Below, piece after piece: positions 45,444-51,038 of a DNA stretch of 51,038 bases; position 1 is the stretch's first letter; every line of letters begins with the position of its first letter. The notes beneath the pieces were generated by a model, which was given only the letters and a program-made list of their open reading frames with translations, did no database searches and had not been told where the DNA came from. A program made the translations under genes and the position numbers. This DNA is from Bacteroidales bacterium (GTDB lineage Bacteria > Bacteroidota > Bacteroidia > Bacteroidales > FEN-979): positions 1-51,038 of the forward strand of contig JALNWE010000017.1 of the NCBI GenBank assembly GCA_023231065.1, read 5' to 3'.

Positions 45444-46466
45444 ATGAAAAATCAGTCAAAAATACGGAAAATAGCCAATCTTACCATTCAATTGCTGATC
45501 CTGTGTGCGACCTTTGGTTTCATTTATAAACAAGTGGTTTATAAAAATGATGTTGCTGCTATATTAAAAAATTTTGAAGGGGAATTTTCGAAACCGGGAT
45601 TTGTAAAAGGAATGATTTTGATGGTTTTACTGATGATAATCAATTGGGGGATTGAAGCCTGGAAATGGGAATTCCTTATCGGCAAAATTGAAAAGGTCAG
45701 CTTTATAAAAGCCTTTCAGGCTGTCCTGAGTGGCGTCAGTATCAGCTCTTTTACCCCTAACAGGATTGGGGAGTTTTTTGGCAGGGTCTTTATCCTGGAA
45801 AAAGCCAGTCATATTGAAGGAATATTGATCACGGTCCTGGGGAGTATGAGCCAACTTTTAATTACCATCCTGGCAGGTTCTTTGTCTTTGCTGGTCTTTA
45901 TCCCTAACTATTTGTCCGACACCGTATTCAGTCATGGATACCTCTATTATTCCCTTGTTGCTATCGTCTTATCGTTTGATGTGCTTATCCTGGGACTTTT
46001 CTTCAATGTTTCATTTCTGTCTTCATTAAAAGAAAAAATATTGAAAAACGGTCTAAAAAAATTGCGAAAATTTTTCAGGATTTTTTCGTTTTATCATAAT
46101 AAAGAAATCGGGAAAGTGATCCTGTTAAGTTTTTTGCGTTATGGGGTCTTTTCTTTCCAGTTTTTTCTACTGCTCCGGTTGTTTGGAGTTGCCATCCCGT
46201 TTTTTCAGGCACAGGTCCTCATTTCTCTTTTGTTTTTCATCATGGCCGTTGTCCCTACTATTGCCCTTACCGAAATAGGTATCCGCGGATCTGTTGCCAT
46301 TTATATTTTTGGTCTCTATTTTTCGCGGGTAAACCCTTCCCATCCTGGTTGCACCCTTTGTATCTTTGCAGCCTCCACCTTGCTCTGGTTGATTAATGTC
46401 GGCGTTCCGGCGCTAATCGGTTCTTTGTTTTTATTCAGGTTACAATTCTTCAGGAACAGGAAATGA
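45444..46466 (+). CDS. Flippase-like integral membrane protein (UPF0104 / LPG-synthase TM family)
   Basis: A 340-residue polytopic protein with about eight transmembrane helices, for example near residues 12-28, 52-68, 128-150, 160-185 and 290-335. It carries the family signature SGVSISSFTPNRIGEFFGRVFIL near residue 93. Relatives are annotated as lysylphosphatidylglycerol synthase transmembrane or lipid flippase-like proteins. The start lies under 10 bp from the divergent ruvC start. It is followed 82 bp later by a membrane glycosyltransferase, suggesting a shared role in lipid or glycan transfer (inference). Confidence 0.85.
   Translation: MKNQSKIRKIANLTIQLLILCATFGFIYKQVVYKNDVAAILKNFEGEFSKPGFVKGMILMVLLMIINWGIEAWKWEFLIGKIEKVSFIKAFQAVLSGVSISSFTPNRIGEFFGRVFILEKASHIEGILITVLGSMSQLLITILAGSLSLLVFIPNYLSDTVFSHGYLYYSLVAIVLSFDVLILGLFFNVSFLSSLKEKILKNGLKKLRKFFRIFSFYHNKEIGKVILLSFLRYGVFSFQFFLLLRLFGVAIPFFQAQVLISLLFFIMAVVPTIALTEIGIRGSVAIYIFGLYFSRVNPSHPGCTLCIFAASTLLWLINVGVPALIGSLFLFRLQFFRNRK
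45458..45465 (-). promoter_or_regulatory. Putative ruvC -7 element inside the flippase-like gene
   Basis: Minus-strand TATTTTTG, exact TAnnTTTG, lies within the first codons of the divergent flippase-like gene, 23 bp upstream of ruvC. No -33 TTG at the expected distance. Confidence 0.3.
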
Positions 46467-46548
46467 AAAGAGAAGGACCAGGCTATGATTGACACGAAAA
46501 AGAAAGCGCCGCATCCGGGAAAAAAAACGGGAAATTGATATCTGAAAA

Positions 46549-47724
46549 ATGGAATTTACCGGGATATTCACAATATTAATTTTACTGCTCGTTGCCAGCT
46601 ATGGCTTCCTTATCTTAAGGTTTACCTATGGTTTGTTTAAGCAGGAAAATACCCATTCTGAAAATATTCAAAAACAATCGCGTCCCCCGCTTACCAAGGT
46701 TATGGTTTCCGTTATTATTCCGGTCCGGAACGAAATCCATAATATTAACCGGATATTGAATGAAATCAGATTACAGGATTATCCGGCGGATCTCCTGGAA
46801 GCCATCGTGACGGATGATTTCTCAGAAGATCATACCTGTGCTTTTGTCGAAAAGTTTATTCGTCTTTCTCCTGGTTTTCCCGTTAAACTCATTGTTGCAG
46901 GGCCGGTAGAAAAAGAGAAAACCGGGAAGAAAAGAGCGATTGAAAGAGCCATTCAGGTAACAAGTGGCGACCTTATCTTATGCACGGATGCTGATACCCG
47001 TCGTGAACCACATTGGATTTCATCCATGGTGGAAGGATTTGAAAAAAGCAAGGCCAAAATGATCCTGGGGCCGGTCATGTTTGAAAATGAAAGAAATCTC
47101 CTTCAAAAAATACAATCTGTGGAATTTATCGGACTGATGGGAGTAACTGCTGGTTCCGCTCTTATCGGCAGGCCGGTCATGTGCAACGGTGCCAACCTGG
47201 CATATACCCGCGAGGCGTTCAGGGAAGTAGGAGGTTTTATCGGAAATGAACAGTTTACTTCGGGCGATGATCAATTTCTAATGAGCGGAATTTTAAGAAA
47301 ATACGGAAATAAGGCCATCTGCTTTCAATATGACCGGTCAGCCCTGGTATGTACCGAACCGGAAAGGACCCTTTCAGGTTTTCTTCATCAACGAATACGT
47401 TGGGTATCAAAAGGACGGGGCTATCGCGATCCTTTTGTTATAACAGTGGCGGGAATCACTTATTTCACCCAGTTATTCCTGTTGGCCGGGATGCTTTCCG
47501 GGTTTTGGTTACCGCATCTTTTCCTGATCACCCTGTCATTATGGATTGTGAAGCTTTTACTGGATTATCCGCTCGTGTATCTTATGGCGCGTTTTTTAGA
47601 TAAAAAAGGGCTACTGGGATATTATTTTATTGCCCAGGCTTTTCAGCTTTTCTATATGGTTGGGGTGGGATTAGCCGGATTTATTTTTCCTTTTAACTGG
47701 AAAGGACGGACCAGCAGGCGTTAA
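46549..47724 (+). CDS. Membrane-bound family 2 glycosyltransferase
   Basis: A 391-residue GT2 enzyme with an N-terminal helix (residues 5-30), a cytosolic GT-A domain and three C-terminal helices (about 300-385). Motifs: VIIPVRNEIHNI, DDFSEDHT, the metal-binding Asp147-x-Asp149 (CTDADT), SGDDQFLM and Gln281-x-x-Arg-Trp285 (QRIRW), the last typical of processive or membrane polymer-type GT2s. It probably transfers sugar to a lipid or growing glycan at the inner membrane; donor and acceptor are unknown. It follows the flippase-like gene and overlaps convergent ispD by 4 bp. Confidence 0.9.
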   Translation: MEFTGIFTILILLLVASYGFLILRFTYGLFKQENTHSENIQKQSRPPLTKVMVSVIIPVRNEIHNINRILNEIRLQDYPADLLEAIVTDDFSEDHTCAFVEKFIRLSPGFPVKLIVAGPVEKEKTGKKRAIERAIQVTSGDLILCTDADTRREPHWISSMVEGFEKSKAKMILGPVMFENERNLLQKIQSVEFIGLMGVTAGSALIGRPVMCNGANLAYTREAFREVGGFIGNEQFTSGDDQFLMSGILRKYGNKAICFQYDRSALVCTEPERTLSGFLHQRIRWVSKGRGYRDPFVITVAGITYFTQLFLLAGMLSGFWLPHLFLITLSLWIVKLLLDYPLVYLMARFLDKKGLLGYYFIAQAFQLFYMVGVGLAGFIFPFNWKGRTSRR

Positions 47725-48395
47725 GATTTTTTCGCGTCGAAGATGGATTGTGCAATGACCAAATCCGAAGGGTAAGTGAGTTTAATGTTGTTCCTGTCGC
47801 CATTTACAAGATGGATTTTTTCCCCGGAAGCTTCAGCAACGGTTGCATCATCTGTAAAATCTGGGGAATAATGCCGGGCATAAGCCTTTTTCAGGATTCG
47901 GGCAGGAAATACCTGGGGGGTTTGTACAATACAAAACCCCTGACGGTTTACGGGTTTGTTCCCGGATCCGGTTATTATCCTGATCGATTCATTGACGGGA
48001 ATTACAGGTACCGCGTTTCCCTTCTCCCGTGCGGTTTCAAAGATGGAGCTGATCAACAGGGGGGATATCAGGGGCCGCGCCCCATCGTGAACGGCAACCA
48101 TTCCTTCATCCGGAATAAAATCCAATGCATTTTTAACGGAATGAAACCGGGTTTCACCTCCTGCCGTAACCTGGTGAACAATATGAAATGCATGGATGCT
48201 GCAAAGATCCTTCCAGGCGTCAAATTGTTCAGGAGGGAGCGCTATCGCAATATGGATATCGGCATAAGTCTCATAAAACGCTTGTACACTGTGCATCAGG
48301 ACGGGCTTTCCTGACAGCAACAGAAATTGTTTGGGTACTGGGGCATTCATCCGGGAACCGGAACCCCCTGCAACGATAACAACAAATTTTTTCAA
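47721..48395 (-). CDS. ispD: 2-C-methyl-D-erythritol 4-phosphate cytidylyltransferase
   Basis: A 224-residue IspD of the non-mevalonate isoprenoid pathway, transferring CMP from CTP to MEP. The nucleotide motif is VAGGSGSRMNAPVPKQF near residues 8-24, with HDGARPL near 105 and TDDATVAEASG near 180. It lies 13 bp after the queA stop and is probably cotranscribed with queA. The convergent glycosyltransferase overlaps it by 4 bp. Confidence 0.94.
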   Translation of the reverse strand: MKKFVVIVAGGSGSRMNAPVPKQFLLLSGKPVLMHSVQAFYETYADIHIAIALPPEQFDAWKDLCSIHAFHIVHQVTAGGETRFHSVKNALDFIPDEGMVAVHDGARPLISPLLISSIFETAREKGNAVPVIPVNESIRIITGSGNKPVNRQGFCIVQTPQVFPARILKKAYARHYSPDFTDDATVAEASGEKIHLVNGDRNNIKLTYPSDLVIAQSIFDAKKS

Positions 48396-48408
48396 AAGGT
48401 TTTACAGG

Positions 48409-49458
48409 TCAGAGTATCAGCATGGGATAGCCATAGGTAAAGAATTTGTACTTCTTGTCTACGGCGATGTCATAAGCTTTCATCAGTAAATCATAACCAG
48501 TAAAGGCAGCCGCCAACATCATCATGGGTGATTGTGGCAATTGAAAATTGGTGATCATGGCATTGGCAATACTGAAATCATAAGGGGGGAAAATGAATTT
48601 ATTGGTCCATCCCCTGTACGGCTTAAGGTTGCCGGCAATGGTCACGGAAGATTCAATGGCTTTCATGGAAGTTGTGCCAACAGCAATGATCCGGCGCTTA
48701 TTGGCCATGGCCCGGTTAACCATTTCTGCGGTCTCTGGTTCGATAATCATCTCTTCTGAATCCATTTTATGTTTCGTCAAATCTTCCACATCAATGGTGC
48801 GGAAATTACCAAGGCCGACGTGAAGGGTAACTTCTGCAAAAGAGATGCCCTGAAGTTCAAGCCGTTTCATGATCTCGCGGCTGAAATGAAGTCCGGCAGT
48901 CGGGGCGGCAACAGCGCCTTCATGCTTGGCGAAAATGGTTTGGTAACGCTCATCATCTTCCTGCGTAACGGGGCGGTTATGGATCTTAGGTAAAGGGGTC
49001 TGTCCTAACCGTTGGATCGTTTTTTTGAATTCTTCATAAGGACCATCAAACAAAAAACGGATGGTACGCCCACGTGAAGTGGTGTTATCAATCACTTCGG
49101 CCACCAATGAATCATCTTCGCCAAAATAGAGTTTGTTCCCGATGCGGATTTTACGGGCCGGATCAACAAGTACATCCCATAACCTGGATTCGCGGTTCAA
49201 TTCCCGCAACAAGAAAACTTCAATTTTTGCTCCGGTTTTTTCTTTTTCACCGTATAAACGGGCTGGGAAGACCTTGGTGTTGTTGATGATAAAAACATCC
49301 CCGTCTCCAAAATAGTTCAAGATGTCTTTAAAGTGTCCATGTTCAATGGATTGCGTCTTACGATCAACAATCATCATGGGGACTTCGTCGCGCTGTTTTG
49401 TGGGATGGTTTGCAATAAGATCGGGTGGTAAATGGAAGCGGAATTGGGATAATTTCAT
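48409..49458 (-). CDS. queA: S-adenosylmethionine:tRNA ribosyltransferase-isomerase
   Basis: A 349-residue QueA that converts preQ1 in tRNA to epoxyqueuosine using the ribosyl moiety of SAM. Typical motifs: NNTKVFPARLYGEKEKTGAKIE, then APTAGLHFS and VGLGNFRTI, and GTTSMKAIES. It is the first gene of a queA-ispD pair with a clear promoter whose -33 lies inside the end of the upstream HAD gene. Confidence 0.96.
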   Translation of the reverse strand: MKLSQFRFHLPPDLIANHPTKQRDEVPMMIVDRKTQSIEHGHFKDILNYFGDGDVFIINNTKVFPARLYGEKEKTGAKIEVFLLRELNRESRLWDVLVDPARKIRIGNKLYFGEDDSLVAEVIDNTTSRGRTIRFLFDGPYEEFKKTIQRLGQTPLPKIHNRPVTQEDDERYQTIFAKHEGAVAAPTAGLHFSREIMKRLELQGISFAEVTLHVGLGNFRTIDVEDLTKHKMDSEEMIIEPETAEMVNRAMANKRRIIAVGTTSMKAIESSVTIAGNLKPYRGWTNKFIFPPYDFSIANAMITNFQLPQSPMMMLAAAFTGYDLLMKAYDIAVDKKYKFFTYGYPMLIL

Positions 49459-49483
49459 GATTTACGGCTGGTTAAAAGGCCGG

Positions 49484-49514
49484 CAAAGGTAATGCTTTTT
49501 TTAGCAAAAGTCAA
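49484..49514 (-). promoter_or_regulatory. Promoter of queA-ispD
   Basis: Minus-strand TTG (49512-49514, within the 3' end of the HAD gene) and TACCTTTG (49484-49491, exact -7) are separated by 20 bp; the -7 is 25 bp before the queA start. Confidence 0.6.
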
Positions 49515-50176
49515 GAGGTTTTTATATCTGAGAATAGATCTGTAATATCTTCCCCGTTTTCAACTTTCAGGTGATGGGTTAAAAAGCCCAACTCCCTGGC
49601 CGTTTTGATGTGTTGAACGGAATCATCGATGAACAGGGTTTCCCCGGGTAGTAACCGGCTGTTGTCCAGGACGTGTTCAAAGATTTCCCTGTCTGGTTTT
49701 TGCCGGTGTATTTGAAAGGAAAAATAGGCTTTTTCAACAAGATCATCGAAACCGGAATATCCGAACCGTTGCCGGAAATCCTGTAGGTATTTATAATAAT
49801 GGATTTCGTTAGAATTACTCAGGATAAAGGTCCTGTATTCTTTTCCCAGTTTTTCGATCAGCCTTACCCGCTCTTCGGGTATATCTTTGATCATGGCATT
49901 CCAGGCATCATCAATCTGTTGATCGGTGATGGGATTATCAGAGGCTTTTCTTAATATATCCCGGAATTCCGCGGAAGTGAACATGCCCCTTTCATATTTC
50001 CGGAACAGGCCTTCTTGTTCCGAAACGGAATAAGCGCTGTTGAAATTAACTATTCCCAGTTCTTTGAACCTGGCCGTGGTGATGCTGATATCAATGTTGC
50101 AAATTACTCCGCCAAAGTCGAAAACGATATTTTTAATGGATTCAGGTTCCGGGATTCCGGGTATCAGGATATACAT
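49511..50176 (-). CDS. HAD-superfamily hydrolase (YihX/epoxide-hydrolase-like subgroup)
   Basis: A 221-residue HAD phosphatase. Motif I is FDFGGVICNID (nucleophile Asp at about residue 21), motif II ILSNSN, a lysine around KPDREIFEHVL and motif IV FIDDSVQHIKTA. Such proteins dephosphorylate sugar phosphates such as glucose-1-phosphate, but the specific substrate is not predictable here. It is divergent from the tRNA gene and lies 52 bp upstream of queA. Confidence 0.88.
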   Translation of the reverse strand: MYILIPGIPEPESIKNIVFDFGGVICNIDISITTARFKELGIVNFNSAYSVSEQEGLFRKYERGMFTSAEFRDILRKASDNPITDQQIDDAWNAMIKDIPEERVRLIEKLGKEYRTFILSNSNEIHYYKYLQDFRQRFGYSGFDDLVEKAYFSFQIHRQKPDREIFEHVLDNSRLLPGETLFIDDSVQHIKTARELGFLTHHLKVENGEDITDLFSDIKTS

Positions 50177-50203
50177 AGGAGGTCTGGCTTTGGTAATGAA
50201 ACG

Positions 50204-50235
50204 TTTGCAAAAATCGTAATAATTTTATACTTTTG
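50204..50235 (+). promoter_or_regulatory. tRNA promoter
   Basis: TTTG (50204-50207) and TACTTTTG (50228-50235, exact -7) are spaced by exactly 20 bp, the best promoter match in the window. It drives the CAU tRNA about 60 bp downstream. Confidence 0.65.
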
Positions 50236-50280
50236 CACGCTTAAAATTCAATTGTCAATTGTCTTCCGGCATTTGTCATT

Positions 50281-50292
50281 GGTCAATTGACC
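50281..50292. repeat. Perfect 12-bp palindrome abutting the tRNA
   Basis: GGTCAATTGACC is a perfect palindrome that ends exactly at the base before the first nucleotide of the tRNA. The leader also contains two AATTGTC copies (around 50249-50262). Confidence 0.7.
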
Positions 50293-50366
50293 GGGCCCAT
50301 AGCTCAGACGGTTAGAGCAGCTGACTCATAATCAGCTGGCCACAGGTTCAAGTCCTGTTGGGCCCA
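50293..50366 (+). tRNA. tRNA with CAU anticodon (Ile2 or elongator Met)
   Basis: A 74-nt cloverleaf: acceptor GGGCCCA/TGGGCCC (7 bp), D stem GCTC/GAGC, anticodon stem GCTGA/TCAGC with loop CTCATAA (anticodon CAU), T stem ACAGG/CCTGT with loop TTCAAGT, discriminator A; CCA is not encoded. CAU reads Met, or Ile (AUA) after lysidine modification by TilS. The C4-G69 and C5-G68 pairs, known TilS determinants in E. coli, are present, so Ile2 is plausible, but a Met elongator cannot be excluded from the sequence alone. Confidence 0.9.
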
Positions 50367-50719
50367 CACTTAAAAATCAGCCACTTACATTATCAATGCG
50401 AGTGGTTTTTTCTTGTTTTATTTGTTTATTTTTCCGAAACATAAAAACCGATAATTTTTATGCTATGGCTGAAATTATTCTCTATCTGACAAGCTTGAGC
50501 TATCTTGAGCTATCTTGAGAATCTTTATAAAAAATTTCTGAAAGTTGAGCCCACTCCGAAAACCACTTTTTACCGCCAAGTCGCTAAGGCGCAAAATTTT
50601 AAATAATTGGATATGATATATTTGTGTCTTTGCGTCTTTGCGGTAAAATGAAAGATTTGACTTTTCGGAGCCGGCTCAAAGTTGGGTCGGAAATAATAGG
50701 AATGTGAAAGCCAATCGCA
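50367..50719. other. Intergenic region with repeats, no gene seen
   Basis: This 353-bp gap holds no convincing reading frame. It contains a TTGAGCTATC direct repeat (50495-50514, plus a third partial copy) and a long imperfect palindrome at 50545-50679. Confidence 0.7.
50545..50679. repeat. MITE-like imperfect palindrome
   Basis: The outer arms 50545-50562 and 50662-50679 pair at 16 of 18 positions; the inner arms 50568-50595 and 50621-50648 pair at 23 of 28. The central part contains the TTTGCGTCTTTGCGGTAAAA pattern, a type of repeat often seen between genes in Bacteroidota. There is no transposase reading frame. It looks like a non-autonomous palindromic element. Confidence 0.7.
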
Positions 50720-51038
50720 ATGGTCAAAATAATTCATGTATCAGAAAATATTATACTTAAGCAGATAGAGCTTTCAGACGCCGATGATATTTTTCATACG
50801 ATTATCAGTCAACAAAAATATCTTGGGAAGTGGTTGCCATTTGTTGAATTCACGCTCGAGATTGAGGATACAAAAAAATATATCCGGTCGATAGTGGATT
50901 CTCAAAAAGAAAACAGTGACTGTGTTTTTGTGATCCGGTTCAAGGATGAATTTGCAGGACTGATCGGTTTAAAAGGCACAGATAAACCAAATAAAAAAAC
51001 AGAGATCGGATACTGGCTTTCTGAACCATTTCAAAAGA
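50720..51038 (+). CDS. GNAT acetyltransferase (RimJ/RimL-like), 3' end beyond the window
   Basis: The open frame begins MVKIIHVSENIILKQIELSD at 50720 and runs to the window end without a stop. The visible 106 residues fit the N-terminal half of a RimJ/RimL-type GNAT acetyltransferase (QQKYLGKWLPFVEF, then FVIRFKDEFAGLIGL and EIGYWLSEPFQ), which acetylates protein N-termini or small molecules using acetyl-CoA. The acetyl-CoA-binding motif would lie beyond the window. No strong ribosome binding site is visible, usual for this phylum. Confidence 0.82.
   Translation, partial: MVKIIHVSENIILKQIELSDADDIFHTIISQQKYLGKWLPFVEFTLEIEDTKKYIRSIVDSQKENSDCVFVIRFKDEFAGLIGLKGTDKPNKKTEIGYWLSEPFQK

Noticed and set aside
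47748..48314. 188-codon plus-strand open frame antisense to ispD
   Set aside because: Complete overlap with the well-supported ispD and no domain features; shadow.
1..51038. Search for phage, insertion sequence, toxin-antitoxin or restriction genes
   Set aside because: No transposase, integrase, capsid, toxin or methyltransferase signature was seen in any supported gene.

Overview
The window is a gene-dense stretch of a Bacteroidota chromosome, most likely an environmental Bacteroidia (Bacteroidales/Marinilabiliales-like) organism. Three lines of evidence support this: TAnnTTTG -7 promoter elements in front of many genes, type IX secretion (T9SS) proteins (a PorZ-like protein and a secreted enzyme with a T9SS C-terminal domain), and typical Bacteroidota families such as GH92, the TolC/HlyD/ABC-2 exporter and TopA with glycine-rich C-terminal repeats. 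I see no phage, insertion sequence or CRISPR array. Placement below class is a guess.

Layout. 1-3.6 kb: end of an outer-membrane barrel gene, tyrS, and a compact SPFH / ribbon-helix-helix / DUF1648 operon. 3.7-8 kb: a GH92 alpha-mannosidase, an OB-fold lipoprotein plus PepSY-type membrane protein operon, and a YceI protein. 8.1-18.6 kb: a giant alpha-2-macroglobulin lipoprotein with an intact CLEQ thioester, translationally coupled to penicillin-binding protein 1C, then an NAD-dependent epimerase and, convergent to it, an MltF-like lytic transglycosylase. 18.6-25.6 kb: a seven-gene TetR-TolC-HlyD-ATPase-ATPase-permease-permease exporter operon. It resembles E. coli ybiH-ybhGFSR with YbhF split in two and a dedicated TolC added; a TetR operator overlaps the promoter. 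25.6-27.4 kb: an MltD-like transglycosylase with three LysM domains.

27.5-34.2 kb: a secreted peptidylarginine deiminase homologue (PPAD-like, with all catalytic residues and both substrate-carboxylate arginines in register) faces a porZ-recO-lysS run. 34.3-39.8 kb: wza-wzc-cysD-cysN in one tight operon, linking exopolysaccharide export to sulfate activation; Wzc ends in a 15-tyrosine repeat tail. 39.9-50.2 kb: miaB, topA, a degenerate arginase-fold protein, ruvC, a flippase-like membrane protein, a membrane glycosyltransferase, ispD, queA and a HAD hydrolase. 50.2-51 kb: a CAU-anticodon tRNA with a clear promoter, a MITE-like imperfect palindrome, and the start of a GNAT acetyltransferase.

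The window as a whole is dominated by envelope functions (peptidoglycan synthesis and cleavage, periplasmic defence, efflux, capsule export, T9SS) interleaved with housekeeping translation and DNA-repair genes. The most novel-looking items are the secreted PPAD-like deiminase, the degenerate arginase next to topA, the capsule-sulfate operon with its repeat-encoded tyrosine tail, the SPFH/RHH/DUF1648 operon, and the inverted-repeat-flanked promoter of the OB-fold lipoprotein operon.
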